From the NCBI RefSeq assembly GCF_024347675.1, contig NZ_AP024881.1, positions 1,116,001 to 1,180,000 of the forward strand: a DNA stretch of 64,000 nucleotides. Reading direction: 5' to 3'. Below the pieces are notes generated by a model that ran no database searches, had not been told where the DNA came from, and worked only from the letters and a program-made list of their open reading frames with translations. Positions 11,309 to 20,287 of the stretch are shown piece after piece (the first letter of the stretch is position 1; every line of letters starts with the position of its first letter). Position numbers and translations under genes: made by a program. Source of the stretch: Vibrio ishigakensis. GTDB taxonomy: Bacteria; Pseudomonadota; Gammaproteobacteria; Enterobacterales; Vibrionaceae.

Positions 11309-11477
11309 ACTGCTAGAGATTGTGGCTTGTCCAGTATGTAAGGGAAAGCTGACTTACGATAAAGACAAGCAGGAGCTGATCTGTAAGTTTGACCGTCTGG
11401 CATACCCAATTAAAGAAGGTATCCCTGTACTTCTTGAGCCTGAGGCTCGTAGCATCTCAATGGACGAAGGTCGCTAA
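11298..11477 (+). CDS. ycaR: Trm112-like zinc-ribbon protein YcaR
   Basis: This 59-residue ORF begins [16 protein letters not shown] and belongs to the Trm112/UPF0434 family found between lpxK and kdsB in many gamma-proteobacteria. Only two of the four zinc-ribbon cysteines are clear (CPVC at 11-14, plus C29 in LICKFDR). The [20 protein letters not shown] signature is intact. AAGGA lies 3-4 bases before the ATG. The gene overlaps the lpxK end by 11 bases and stops 2 bases before kdsB, so it is embedded in the operon. Its biochemical role is not established. Confidence 0.93.
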   Translation: MDHRLLEIVACPVCKGKLTYDKDKQELICKFDRLAYPIKEGIPVLLEPEARSISMDEGR

Positions 11478-11479
11478 CT

Positions 11480-12229
11480 ATGTCTTTTACCGTAATCATT
11501 CCTGCACGCTACCAATCTACGCGCCTGCCAGGTAAACCACTGGCAGATATCTGTGGCAAGACCATGATTGAGCGAGTGTATGAGCAAGCGATGCAAGCGG
11601 GTGCGGACAAGGTGATCGTTGCAACCGATGATGACAAGGTAGCCAATGAAGTAAAACGCTTTGGTGGTGAGGTGTGCATGACCTCAGATAAGCACGAGTC
11701 TGGTACCGAGCGCCTTGCGGAAGTGGTTGAGAAGATGGCTATTCCTGACGACCATATCGTGGTTAATGTGCAGGGAGATGAGCCCTTGATCCCGCCGCAG
11801 ATCATCAGTCAGGTAGCGCAGAATCTTGCGGACAGTGACGCGCCTATGTCTACCCTAGGTGTAGAGATCAACAGCGCTGAAGAAGCCTTTAACCCAAATG
11901 CGGTGAAGGTGGTGGCAAATGAGAAAGGCTACGCCATGTACTTCAGCCGTGCCACCATCCCATGGGATAGAGATCAGTTTGAGAATGATAAAGACAGTCT
12001 GCGTCAGCCTTTGATGCGTCATATTGGCATCTACGCCTATCGCGCCGGCTTTATCAATACCTACATCAACTGGGAACCATCTGCGCTAGAGCGTATCGAG
12101 TCTTTAGAGCAGCTTCGCGTGCTTTGGTATGGCGAGAAGATCCATGTGGAACTGGCTAAGGTTGCACCAGCCGCAGGTGTTGACACTCCAGAGGACTTAG
12201 AGGAAGTGAGGCGAATCGTCTCTGCCTAA
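11480..12229 (+). CDS. kdsB: 3-deoxy-manno-octulosonate cytidylyltransferase KdsB
   Basis: KdsB makes CMP-KDO, the activated sugar for the inner core of lipopolysaccharide, in the cytoplasm. The 249-residue sequence has the nucleotidyltransferase start [19 protein letters not shown] and the VQGDEPLI and NPNAVKVV motifs of the family. It is the last gene of the comEC-msbA-lpxK-ycaR-kdsB run, starts 2 bases after ycaR, and is followed by a terminator. Confidence 0.97.
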   Translation: MSFTVIIPARYQSTRLPGKPLADICGKTMIERVYEQAMQAGADKVIVATDDDKVANEVKRFGGEVCMTSDKHESGTERLAEVVEKMAIPDDHIVVNVQGDEPLIPPQIISQVAQNLADSDAPMSTLGVEINSAEEAFNPNAVKVVANEKGYAMYFSRATIPWDRDQFENDKDSLRQPLMRHIGIYAYRAGFINTYINWEPSALERIESLEQLRVLWYGEKIHVELAKVAPAAGVDTPEDLEEVRRIVSA

Positions 12230-12240
12230 TAAGCGATTGA

Positions 12241-12267
12241 AAAGGACCTTTTAAAGGTCCTTTGTTT
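12241..12267 (+). terminator. Terminator after kdsB
   Basis: A 10-bp perfect stem (12241-12250 with 12254-12263), loop TTA, followed by TTTGTTTT. It lies between converging genes and could also end the minus-strand gene at 12285. Confidence 0.85.
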
Positions 12268-12284
12268 TATCTAGTGAACAGACC

Positions 12285-12788
12285 TTAGAATCCGCCTGCC
12301 CAACTATCAAACTCATCGATATTGTCCCACTCTTGCTGTGTTCTTGGCGCAGGGTAATAGGGAAGCGCTAACAGCTTTTCATCTGGCATTAGCTCCCATT
12401 CAGGGCTCATCTTGAGTCTAGTTAGGTCCTCATCACCGTCATGCCTTACAAACATATAGTAGCCATCGCTATGAGTATTGGCGTAGCTGGCAATTCTAAC
12501 CACCTCTCCTGACGGTAGTCTTACTTTTCGACCTAGTGGATAGAGCTGATGCAGAGCAAAACTCACGTGAGCATCCTCTATCATGCCTTGTTTAAATCGA
12601 TAGAAACCTATGGCAGTGGAAGTAGCGCGAGGTGTCCATCCGGCTAGATAGAGCCCTTTGAGTGAGTCTTTAAAGGGTACACCTTTGCCAATACCCTCGT
12701 TTGAGATGAATTGCACCAGCACCTTGTCATCGTCCTGCTCTAGGATCTGTAAGTATTGTTCGCCTGTGATATCGGCTAAGAGTTTCAT
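12285..12788 (-). CDS. Conserved-looking hypothetical protein, 167 residues
   Basis: I do not recognise this protein. I chose the ATG at 12788 (MKLLADITGEQ), which has GGAAAG 7 bases upstream; a frame extension to 12842 adds 18 residues with no ribosome-binding site. The product looks soluble: no signal peptide or membrane segment, an acidic and aromatic-rich C-terminus (YYPAPRTQQEWDNIDEFDSW), and alternating short beta-like segments. Codon use resembles its neighbours, so it is probably a real native gene. It lies between kdsB and ycgB, converging on kdsB. Confidence 0.75.
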   Translation of the reverse strand: MKLLADITGEQYLQILEQDDDKVLVQFISNEGIGKGVPFKDSLKGLYLAGWTPRATSTAIGFYRFKQGMIEDAHVSFALHQLYPLGRKVRLPSGEVVRIASYANTHSDGYYMFVRHDGDEDLTRLKMSPEWELMPDEKLLALPYYPAPRTQQEWDNIDEFDSWAGGF

Positions 12789-12861
12789 GTTACGGCTTTC
12801 CAAGATTAACTCGGGACAGCATACCATTTGTGAATGTAACAAATCTTGATCTTAAGATATG

Positions 12862-12884
12862 AAAAAGCCCGCTGTTGCGGGCTT
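12862..12884 (-). terminator. Terminator after ycgB (minus strand)
   Basis: An 8-bp stem (12865-12872 with 12877-12884), loop TGTT; read on the minus strand it is followed by a T5 tract, just downstream of the ycgB stop. Confidence 0.88.
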
Positions 12885-12891
12885 AATTGGT

Positions 12892-14427
12892 TTAGATGTG
12901 TTGGCTGTAGTCTCCCCGTTTAGGGCAGGTGGCGAGGATATCTCGCCTGCCTGATTCTTTCACCTCTTCAAGGATGACGTCAAAGCCCCACAGGCGGTAG
13001 AGGTGCTTAAGTACATCCTCATAGCTTTTAGCCAGTGGAATGCGCTGATGTGGGACGTGCTGCAGGGTCAGAGAACGATCGCCACGAACATCTACGTTCC
13101 AAACCTGAATGTTTGGTTCTAGATTACTCAGATTATATTGAGCAGCCAGTGCCTCTCGTATTTGGCGATAACCCATTTCATCATGAATAGCGTTTATCTC
13201 AACGTAGTTCTTACGGTCGTCATCCTTTATCGCAAACAACTTAAAGTCACGGATGAGTTTGGGAGAGAGATACTGACTAATGAAGCTCTCATCTTTGAAG
13301 TTTTGCATCGCAAAGTGCACCGCTTCAAGCCAGTCACTGCCTGCAAGCTCTGGGAACCACTCTTTATCCTCTTCTGTTGGTTCTTCACAGATACGGCGAA
13401 TATCTTGGAACATAGCAAAGCCAAGAGCGTACGGGTTAATACCGCTAAAATACGGACTGTTGTAAGCCGGCTGCGCCACCACACTGGTGTGGCTATGAAG
13501 AAACTCCAACATAAACTTATCGGTCACCACGCCTTCATCATAAAGATGGTTAAGGATGGTATAGTGCCAGAAGGTCGCCCAGCCCTCATTCATCACTTGC
13601 GTCTGTTTCTGAGGATAGAAGTACTGGCTGACCTTGCGCACGATGCGCACGACCTCGCGCTGCCAAGACTCCAGCAAAGGCGCGTGCTTTTCGATGAAGT
13701 AGAGGATGTTCTCTTGTGGCTCGCTTGGGAAGCGCTGTTTTTCGGTATGTTCTTCACGAGTACTCTTAGGCACGGTTCGCCAGAGCTCGTTGACCTGAGA
13801 CTGCAGATACTTTTCACGCTCTTCTTGCCTATGGGTTTCTTCGGCGATAGAGATTTTCTCTGGTCGCTTATAGCGGTCTACACCATAGTTCATTAGGGCG
13901 TGACATGAGTCCAGAAGCTTCTCGACCTCTTCTACGCCGTACTTCTCTTCACACTGAGAGATGTAATTTCTGGCAAACAGCAGATAGTCGATAATGGAGC
14001 TGGCATCGGTCCAGGTCTTAAATAGGTAATTGCCTTTGAAGAAAGAATTATGGCCGTAGCTTGCGTGCGCCATTACCAGCGCTTGCATGGTCACAGTATT
14101 TTCTTCCATTAGATAGGCGATACAAGGGTTGGAGTTGATCACTATCTCGTAAGCAAGACCCATTTGACCGTGCTTATAGTTCTGCTCGGTCTGGATGAAT
14201 TTTTTACCGAAAGACCAGTGGTGGTAGTTGATAGGCATACCGATACTGGAATAGGCATCCATCATCTGTTCAGCGGTGATCACCTCTATCTGGTTCGGGT
14301 AGGTATCAAGCCTGTAGTGCTGGGCCACGCGCTTGATCTCTTGGTGATATTCTTCCAGCAGACCAAAAGTCCAATCTGGTCCATCGGGAAGGGTATTTGA
14401 CTTAACGTCCTTTGTCTTTACATCCAT
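12892..14427 (-). CDS. ycgB: SpoVR family protein YcgB
   Basis: This 511-residue protein is of the SpoVR/YcgB family. SpoVR was named for spore cortex formation in Bacillus, but this organism does not sporulate and the role in gamma-proteobacteria is unknown. Family features visible include PDWTFGLLEEYHQEIKRVA near the N-terminus and the NEGWATFWHYTI histidine-glutamate stretch near residue 280-292. The ATG at 14427 has AAGGAAG 6 bases upstream. It is the third gene of yeaG-yeaH-ycgB, 11 bases after yeaH, and partnership with a PrkA-type kinase is widely conserved. Confidence 0.94.
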   Translation of the reverse strand: MDVKTKDVKSNTLPDGPDWTFGLLEEYHQEIKRVAQHYRLDTYPNQIEVITAEQMMDAYSSIGMPINYHHWSFGKKFIQTEQNYKHGQMGLAYEIVINSNPCIAYLMEENTVTMQALVMAHASYGHNSFFKGNYLFKTWTDASSIIDYLLFARNYISQCEEKYGVEEVEKLLDSCHALMNYGVDRYKRPEKISIAEETHRQEEREKYLQSQVNELWRTVPKSTREEHTEKQRFPSEPQENILYFIEKHAPLLESWQREVVRIVRKVSQYFYPQKQTQVMNEGWATFWHYTILNHLYDEGVVTDKFMLEFLHSHTSVVAQPAYNSPYFSGINPYALGFAMFQDIRRICEEPTEEDKEWFPELAGSDWLEAVHFAMQNFKDESFISQYLSPKLIRDFKLFAIKDDDRKNYVEINAIHDEMGYRQIREALAAQYNLSNLEPNIQVWNVDVRGDRSLTLQHVPHQRIPLAKSYEDVLKHLYRLWGFDVILEEVKESGRRDILATCPKRGDYSQHI

Positions 14428-14438
14428 AGCGCACTTCC

Positions 14439-15710
14439 TTAGCTAGTTTCTTTATGAAACAGCTCCCTAAATACAGGGAAGATATCATCCTGAGAACGGA
14501 TGTTTTTCATGGCAAAGTTATCGAACTGGGCACCCACTTTTTCATATTCGTGCCATAGGGTTTGGTGACTGCGCCTTGTGATCTCGATATAGGAATAGAA
14601 TTGGCACAGTGGCAATAGGGCATCACTTAGCAGGGTACGACAGCGCGGTGAGTCATCAGCCCAGTTATCCCCATCTGAAGCTTGTGCAGCATAGATATTC
14701 CATTGGTTAGTGGGATAGCGCTCTTTGACTATCTCATTCATCAATTTGAGTGCACTGGACACTATGGTGCCACCGGTTTCTTGGGAATAGAAAAACTCAT
14801 GCTCGTCCACCTCTTTGGCTTGAGTGTGGTGGCGGATGAAAACAACCTCAACGTTCTCATAGGTACGGTTGAGGAACATGTACAAGAGCACATAGAAGCG
14901 CTTAGCGATGTCCTTGGTTGCTTGGTCCATAGAGCCTGATACGTCCATTAAGCAGAACATGACCGCTTGGCTGGATGGAATAGGGCGCTTCTCGTAGTTT
15001 TTGTATCTAAGGTCGAAGGTGTCGATAAAAGGCACGCTGGTGATCTTCTGACGAAGCTCAGCTATCTGCTGCTTTATCTCTTTCTCTTCAAATGGTTGGG
15101 CAGGTTCTTGCTTCTTAAGGGACTCTAACTCGCTTTCAAGCTCTTTTAGAAGACGCCTCTTACCTGCAGTAATGGCAGTACGTCTTGCTAGTGATTGCTG
15201 AAGTGAGCGCACAACAGAGATGTTTGCCGGAATACCTGCTGTTTGGAAGCCCGATCTATGCGTCTTCCATTCGGTAATGCGGTTTACTTGTTTCTTTTTT
15301 AGATTCGGAAGAGCGAGGTCTTCGAATAGGATATCAAGATATTCTTCCTTACTGATTTGGAAGATGAAATCGTCTTGCCCTTCACCGTCTGGACTGGCAT
15401 CTCCTTCGCCTGAACCACTTCCGCCACCACCGCCGGGCGGTCTTTCTATTCTGTCACCTCGGGTGAATTGATCGTTGCCAGGGTGAACGCGCTCACGGTC
15501 GCCCCCTTGACCTTGGTGAAATACAGGTTCGGAAATATCTTGCTTAGGTATGGTGATATCTTCGCCGTTCTCGGTATCCGTGATGGAACGACGATTGACG
15601 GCATCAGATACCGCCTCTTTAATCTTTTGTTTATGACGGCGAATAAAGCGCTGTCGGTTGACTGTGCTTTTGTTCTTACCGTTAAGTCTTCTGTCTATAA
15701 ACTGAGCCAT
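14439..15710 (-). CDS. yeaH: DUF444 / YeaH family protein with a VWA-like domain
   Basis: The 423-residue product belongs to the YeaH/YhbH (DUF444) family. The N-terminal third is basic, followed by a glycine-rich linker around residues 90-105 ([14 protein letters not shown]). The C-terminal half carries a von Willebrand A-like fold with a metal-site motif [11 protein letters not shown] (DxSxS), suggesting protein-protein contacts. A GAGGTGG sits just before the ATG. It is read after yeaG and before ycgB. In E. coli yeaGH is induced by starvation and stationary phase; the partner it binds is not known from sequence. Confidence 0.94.
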   Translation of the reverse strand: MAQFIDRRLNGKNKSTVNRQRFIRRHKQKIKEAVSDAVNRRSITDTENGEDITIPKQDISEPVFHQGQGGDRERVHPGNDQFTRGDRIERPPGGGGGSGSGEGDASPDGEGQDDFIFQISKEEYLDILFEDLALPNLKKKQVNRITEWKTHRSGFQTAGIPANISVVRSLQQSLARRTAITAGKRRLLKELESELESLKKQEPAQPFEEKEIKQQIAELRQKITSVPFIDTFDLRYKNYEKRPIPSSQAVMFCLMDVSGSMDQATKDIAKRFYVLLYMFLNRTYENVEVVFIRHHTQAKEVDEHEFFYSQETGGTIVSSALKLMNEIVKERYPTNQWNIYAAQASDGDNWADDSPRCRTLLSDALLPLCQFYSYIEITRRSHQTLWHEYEKVGAQFDNFAMKNIRSQDDIFPVFRELFHKETS

Positions 15711-15760
15711 GTGCCACCTCTAAATCGATAAACAGTGGAAACTCCCTGCTCGACAACATT

Positions 15761-15781
15761 GCCCTCCCGCGAGGGGAGGGC
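15761..15781 (-). other. Intercistronic GC-rich hairpin between yeaG and yeaH
   Basis: A perfect 8-bp G/C-rich stem (15761-15768 with 15774-15781), loop of 5, lies in the 96-bp gap between the two genes. No T tract follows in the direction of transcription, so it is more likely an mRNA-stabilising or processing element than a terminator. Confidence 0.6.
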
Positions 15782-15806
15782 TGCTTCCATTTTATGTCTC
15801 GCTAAA

Positions 15807-17741
15807 TTAAGAGGACTTACGAACGCGCAAGTACCACTCAGATAGCAAGCGAACCTGTTTCTCGGTATAGCCTTTCTCCATCATACGAGCCACAAAGTCG
15901 TCGTGCTTCTTCTGATCCTCGGTCGAGGTCTTCGCATTAAACGAGATAACCGGTAGAAGTTCTTCAGTATTGGAGAACATCTTCTTCTCGATAACGGTGC
16001 GAAGCTTCTCATAGCTCGTCCAAACTGGGTTGGTGCCGCCGTTGTTAGCACGAGCACGTAGCACGAAGTTTACGATCTCATTACGGAAATCTTTTGGATT
16101 ACTGATGCCCGCCGTTTTCTCAATCTTCTCTAGCTCGTTGTTCAAAGAAGCTCGGTCGAATAGTTGGCCAGTTTCTGGATCGCGATATTCTTGGTCTTGA
16201 ATCCAGAAGTCTGCGTAGGTCACGTAGCGATCAAAGATGTTTTGACCATATTCAGAGTAAGACTCTAGATAGGCTGTCTGTACTTCTTTACCGATGAACT
16301 CAACGTAGCGAGGCACTAGGTAGCCCTTCAAAAACTCAAGGTAGCGCTCAGCCATCTCTTGTGGGAACTGCTCACGCTCTACTTGTTGCTCGATGACATA
16401 GAAGAGGTGCACCGGGTTAGCCGCGACTTCGGTTTGGTCGAAGTTAAATACGCGAGAGAGGATCTTAAACGCAAAACGTGTTGATAGACCTGACATGCCC
16501 TCATCTACACCAGCGAAGTCTTTATACTCTTGATGGCTCTTCGCTTTAGGGTCGGTATCTTTCAGGGTTTCACCGTCATAGACGCGCATCTTACTAAACA
16601 CAGATGAGTTCTCTGGGTCTTTCAGACGAGACAGAATTGAGAACTGCGCCAGCATATCTAATGTGCTCGGTGCACATGGTGCGTTGGAAAGCTCACTACT
16701 GTCTAGCAGTTTCTCGTAGATCTTAACCTCTTCAGAAACGCGCAAGCAGTACGGAACCTTCACTATGTATACACGGTCGAGGAAAGCTTCGTTGTTCTTG
16801 TTATTTCTAAAGGTTTGCCACTCAGATTCGTTTGAGTGAGCCAAGATCATGCCGTCGAATGGTAAGGCAGACAGACCTTCGGTGCCGTTGAAGTTCCCTT
16901 CTTGGGTTGCAGTAAGTAAAGGGTGAAGAACCTTGATAGGCGCTTTGAACATCTCCACAAACTCCATCAGACCTTGGTTGGCCTTACACAGAGCGCCCGA
17001 ATAGCTATAGGCATCAGGGTCGTCCTGAGAGAAATGCTCAAGTTTGCGGATGTCCACTTTACCCACAAGGGAAGAGATGTCTTGGTTGTTCTCATCACCC
17101 GGCTCGGTTTTCGCCACACCAATCTGGTCAAGAATAGATGGGCGAAGCTTCACAACCTTAAATTGGGTGATATCACCACCAAACTCGTGCAGGCGTTTCG
17201 CCGCCCATGGTGACATGATGGATTTCAGATAGCGCTGCTCGATGCCATATTCACTGCGAAGAAGCTCAGCATCTTCACTCGGGTCGAACAAGCAGAACGG
17301 ATGGTCATTAACTGGACTACGCTCGCCGTTGGCAGAAAGTACATAGATCGGCGCTTGCTGCATCAAAGCTTTTAGCTTCTCAGCAAGAGATGATTTACCG
17401 CCACCTACTGGACCTAAGAGATATAGGATTTGTTTTTTCTCTTCCAGGCCTTGGGCCGCGTGTTTGAGATAGGAGACGATTTGCTCGATAGCGTCTTCCA
17501 TTCCATAGAAGTCTTTGAAAGTGTCGTATCGGGCGATGACTCGGTTTGAAAAGATGCGACTTAGGCGAGGGTCTTGAGCTGTGTCGATTAGCTCAGGTTC
17601 GCCGATGGCATGAAGCAGTCGCTCCGCAGAATTGGCATAAGCCATTTTATCTTCGCGACACAAGGTAAGAAACTCTTGGATCGACAGCTCCTCTTCCTTA
17701 GAAGCTTCGTATCTAGCTTGAAAATGGTCGAAAATACTCAT
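15807..17741 (-). CDS. yeaG: PrkA-family serine protein kinase YeaG
   Basis: YeaG/PrkA proteins pair an N-terminal AAA+ module with a C-terminal kinase-like PrkA domain and are linked to starvation and stationary-phase responses. The 644-residue product has Walker A GPVGGGKSS around residues 112-120, GMILAHSNESEW in the AAA part, and the PrkA C-terminal region after about 400. Length matches E. coli YeaG (644). AGGGG lies 9 bases before the ATG. It heads yeaG-yeaH-ycgB and is divergent from the MipA-like gene across a roughly 200-bp gap. Confidence 0.95.
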   Translation of the reverse strand: MSIFDHFQARYEASKEEELSIQEFLTLCREDKMAYANSAERLLHAIGEPELIDTAQDPRLSRIFSNRVIARYDTFKDFYGMEDAIEQIVSYLKHAAQGLEEKKQILYLLGPVGGGKSSLAEKLKALMQQAPIYVLSANGERSPVNDHPFCLFDPSEDAELLRSEYGIEQRYLKSIMSPWAAKRLHEFGGDITQFKVVKLRPSILDQIGVAKTEPGDENNQDISSLVGKVDIRKLEHFSQDDPDAYSYSGALCKANQGLMEFVEMFKAPIKVLHPLLTATQEGNFNGTEGLSALPFDGMILAHSNESEWQTFRNNKNNEAFLDRVYIVKVPYCLRVSEEVKIYEKLLDSSELSNAPCAPSTLDMLAQFSILSRLKDPENSSVFSKMRVYDGETLKDTDPKAKSHQEYKDFAGVDEGMSGLSTRFAFKILSRVFNFDQTEVAANPVHLFYVIEQQVEREQFPQEMAERYLEFLKGYLVPRYVEFIGKEVQTAYLESYSEYGQNIFDRYVTYADFWIQDQEYRDPETGQLFDRASLNNELEKIEKTAGISNPKDFRNEIVNFVLRARANNGGTNPVWTSYEKLRTVIEKKMFSNTEELLPVISFNAKTSTEDQKKHDDFVARMMEKGYTEKQVRLLSEWYLRVRKSS

Positions 17742-17803
17742 AACAAAAATCCCCTTTAAAATGTTACAAGATCAGATGAAAGATAGCGCTCTCCCCCTAA
17801 ATT

Positions 17804-17819
17804 AATCCTAGTCAGGATT
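17804..17819. promoter_or_regulatory. Inverted repeat in the yeaG / mipA-like divergent promoter region
   Basis: AATCCT-AGTC-AGGATT is a perfect 6-bp inverted repeat about 70 bp upstream of yeaG and 130 bp upstream of the MipA-like gene. It could be an operator or a leader hairpin; I cannot name a regulator. Confidence 0.3.
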
Positions 17820-17947
17820 GAACAGATTTGCTTGAAATATAATAACTTTTTTCGTTATCCTTGCAGTCAAACCGATCAATTTTACGAACGGTACCGTAAG
17901 CTTGATCAGGTAACAAAATTGTAACTTAATCGCAAAAGGATTTGCTA

Positions 17948-18688
17948 ATGAAACTGTTAAAGCTTGTTACAGCCTCATTGGTGCTTTTTTCCGCCTCCTC
18001 TTGGGCCACTTGGTCCTTAGGTGTTGGAGCGAGCTACTCACCTGCCGTATATAAAGAGACCCCCTCAAACCGAGTTGTCATTCCAATTATTGGATATGAA
18101 GGAGAACATTTTTATTATCGCGGTTTTACAGCAGGATATCGTATTTGGGAGCGACGTTCGCCGCACAATATCGTGTTCAAACTGGCCTACGACCCAAGAA
18201 CATTAAAGCCTGAAGACTCAGACAACCCATTCATTCAACAACTAGACAAACGTAAGAGTACCGGCCTTGCTGGTGTTACTTATCAATATATGAATCGCTC
18301 AATCGGTCAGGTGGAATTTACGGTAGCAGGGGACGTGCTAGGTAGACACGATGGTTTATATGGCGAGGCTGTGTATCGCTTGCCGTTTCGTGGAGAGCGC
18401 TGGATGTTGACACCCGCTGCAGGTTACTCGTGGAATTCCTCTAAACTAAACAACCATCTATATGGCATCTCACAGAGCGAAGCGGATAGGCTAGGGGTAG
18501 ACAGCTTTTCACCGAATGGTGACGGTCAATTCTTTGTTGGATTACGAGGACTATTTAAGATAACACAGCATATTATCTTTACCGGTGGTGTTCGCTACAC
18601 CAATCTTGAGGGGGATTTGGAAGATAGCCCGCTTTTAGGAGATACCGATTCTACCTCGGTTAACATAGGGTTGGTGTACAGCTTCTAG
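17948..18688 (+). CDS. MipA/OmpV family outer-membrane protein
   Basis: This is a predicted outer-membrane beta-barrel of the MipA/OmpV family; E. coli MipA scaffolds murein-synthesising enzymes, and Vibrio OmpV is an immunogenic outer-membrane protein. The 246 residues start with a signal peptide (MKLLKLVTASLVLFSASSWA), followed by the family opening WSLGVGASYSPAVYK and alternating beta strands, and end in phenylalanine (GLVYSF), a typical barrel terminus. I placed the start at ATG 17948, which has AAAAGGA 7 bases upstream; an upstream in-frame TTG at 17942 is less likely. Confidence 0.9.
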   Translation: MKLLKLVTASLVLFSASSWATWSLGVGASYSPAVYKETPSNRVVIPIIGYEGEHFYYRGFTAGYRIWERRSPHNIVFKLAYDPRTLKPEDSDNPFIQQLDKRKSTGLAGVTYQYMNRSIGQVEFTVAGDVLGRHDGLYGEAVYRLPFRGERWMLTPAAGYSWNSSKLNNHLYGISQSEADRLGVDSFSPNGDGQFFVGLRGLFKITQHIIFTGGVRYTNLEGDLEDSPLLGDTDSTSVNIGLVYSF

Positions 18689-18694
18689 AAAAAG

Positions 18695-18720
18695 AAACCC
18701 GGCTCATTGGCCGGGTTTTT
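18695..18720 (+). terminator. Bidirectional terminator between the MipA-like gene and yfbU
   Basis: A 9-bp stem (18695-18703 with 18710-18718), loop TCATTG, with a T tract on the plus strand. It sits between converging genes and may serve both. Confidence 0.88.
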
Positions 18721-18723
18721 AAA

Positions 18724-19224
18724 TTATGCGTTGAAGATCTGGGTGATCTCGGTTGCACATAAGTGGTACTGACGAGGACAGTTACGCCATGTGGTTAGCA
18801 TACGGCGATACTTGTCTAGCATAGGTACCTGGCTGTTGAAGTGGTGATCAGCCTTGTCAAACTGAGGGTATAGACCTTCAGTTTCAGTGATAAAGCGAAC
18901 GTAGTTTACGATGTGCGCTTCGGTTGCGATATCGAAACCTAGGAACATTAGACGACGTTGGTCTACTTGTGCTTGGTCTGCTGCATCAAGCATCTTGTGA
19001 GACTCTTGCATTGCGTGGTACATCTCCATGATATCGATGATTTCACGACACTCAGCTTCGCTGATGCGACCAAAGTCTTTGTCCAACTCACGCATTTGCA
19101 GGCCATAGCCACGCTCAACGATCTTCTGTAGACGTTCGTATTTTTCTTTGTTTTCTGGTGACAGCTTTGCCATCAGGTAGTATTGGTTTGAAAGGATCAA
19201 ACGCTGTGCGTTAGTCATTTCCAT
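18724..19224 (-). CDS. yfbU: YfbU family protein
   Basis: The 166-residue protein is of the YfbU (UPF0304) family. The start [17 protein letters not shown] and the internal [16 protein letters not shown] and [13 protein letters not shown] match E. coli YfbU closely. It is soluble and mostly helical. YfbU has been reported to influence cell death in E. coli but its biochemistry is unknown. GAGGGAAA lies 8 bases before the ATG. It follows pflA on the same strand after about 56 bp, and may be co-transcribed with it. Confidence 0.93.
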   Translation of the reverse strand: MEMTNAQRLILSNQYYLMAKLSPENKEKYERLQKIVERGYGLQMRELDKDFGRISEAECREIIDIMEMYHAMQESHKMLDAADQAQVDQRRLMFLGFDIATEAHIVNYVRFITETEGLYPQFDKADHHFNSQVPMLDKYRRMLTTWRNCPRQYHLCATEITQIFNA

Positions 19225-19252
19225 AAGTAAGTTTCCCTCGACTCAAATCGAA

Positions 19253-19275
19253 TAAGCCTTCAAAGTGAAGGCTTA
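19253..19275 (-). other. Hairpin between pflA and yfbU
   Basis: A perfect 9-bp stem (19253-19261 with 19267-19275), loop of 5, just after the pflA stop. No convincing T tract follows on the minus strand, so it may be a weak terminator or a 3'-end protecting hairpin that lets some transcription reach yfbU. Confidence 0.5.
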
Positions 19276-19280
19276 GAATA

Positions 19281-20015
19281 TTAGTATTTTACGTTGTCAT
19301 TATACTGGCTAAGGATGCCAGAGATTGTATCCATGGTTTCTTTAGACGGTGGATTCACACCCTCTAACGGATAATCGTAGCCAAGCGCTTCCCATTTATG
19401 GGCGCCAAGCTTGTGATATGGAAGTAGCTCGACTTTCTCGATGTTGTCCATATCTTTAATGAATTCACCTAGCATGTGCGCCGCTTCTTCATCGTCGGTA
19501 TAGCCTGGTACGATCACGTAGCGGATCCAAGTCTTTTGACCAATCTTGTGAAGATAGCGAGCAAAATCTAGGGTACGACGGTTAGACACACCGATGAAAT
19601 CTTGGTGGATCTCATCTTTCATGTGCTTAAGGTCAAGCATAACAAGGTCGGTCGCTTCTAGAACCTCATCTACCACGTCAGTGTGTTTACGGATGTAGCC
19701 ATTGGTATCAAGACAGGTATGAATGCCTTTCTCTTGGGCTGCACGGAAGAAATCACGTACAAACTCAGGTTGTAGCATAGCCTCACCACCAGAGCAGGTG
19801 ATACCACCACCTGATGCATTCATAAAGTGGCGGTAAGATTGCGCTTCTTTAATCAGCTCATCGACAGTGACCTCTTTGCCACCATGTGGGTCCCATGTAT
19901 CACGGTTGTGACAGTACATGCAGCGCATTAAGCAACCTTGCAAGAATACGATAAAACGAATGCCCGGGCCGTCAACGGTGCCACACGATTCAAAGGAGTG
20001 GATTCTGCCTTTCAT
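19281..20015 (-). CDS. pflA: Pyruvate formate-lyase 1 activating enzyme PflA
   Basis: PflA is a radical-SAM enzyme that abstracts a hydrogen from the essential glycine of PflB to make the active glycyl radical. The 244-residue protein has the CxxxCxxC cluster motif at C28, C32 and C35, in the activase sequence [16 protein letters not shown], and [18 protein letters not shown] chose ATG 20015, with GAGAG about 6 bases upstream, over an in-frame TTG at 20027; this aligns with E. coli PflA. An Fnr-like box lies about 60 bp upstream. Unlike E. coli, the gene is not beside pflB: dbpA and an lpxR-like gene intervene. Confidence 0.95.
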   Translation of the reverse strand: MKGRIHSFESCGTVDGPGIRFIVFLQGCLMRCMYCHNRDTWDPHGGKEVTVDELIKEAQSYRHFMNASGGGITCSGGEAMLQPEFVRDFFRAAQEKGIHTCLDTNGYIRKHTDVVDEVLEATDLVMLDLKHMKDEIHQDFIGVSNRRTLDFARYLHKIGQKTWIRYVIVPGYTDDEEAAHMLGEFIKDMDNIEKVELLPYHKLGAHKWEALGYDYPLEGVNPPSKETMDTISGILSQYNDNVKY

Positions 20016-20073
20016 ATAAGCTCTCAAACTGATGTTTAGATTGCGGTTGCGCCTAGGGTGACGCTAGCAAATT

Positions 20074-20087
20074 TTGATATACCTCAA
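20074..20087 (-). promoter_or_regulatory. Fnr-like box upstream of pflA
   Basis: TTGAT-ATAC-CTCAA matches the Fnr consensus TTGATNNNNATCAA at 9 of 10 defined positions. Its centre is about 65 bp upstream of the pflA ATG, so a start site near 20039 would put it close to the classical -41.5 activator position. Confidence 0.6.
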
Positions 20088-20287
20088 TATTGGTAAGTGT
20101 ATTACAAATGCGATTTTAAACCTAGATTAAGCCCTTTATATTCTTGGTTTTTTACGTAATTTCATTACCCAATATGGTAACTAGAAATGCGCTTGGGAAT
20201 GATTCTCAAATGTAGCATTTGCAATCTGTTCAATTAATCTATAATTTTGTCGCCCCTTTATCCGTTTGTGCAATGCAAGGACTTCTC

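Noticed and set aside
13138..13896. A 252-codon open frame on the plus strand inside ycgB
   Set aside because: It is antisense to an intact conserved gene, has no credible ribosome-binding site and encodes no recognisable domain.
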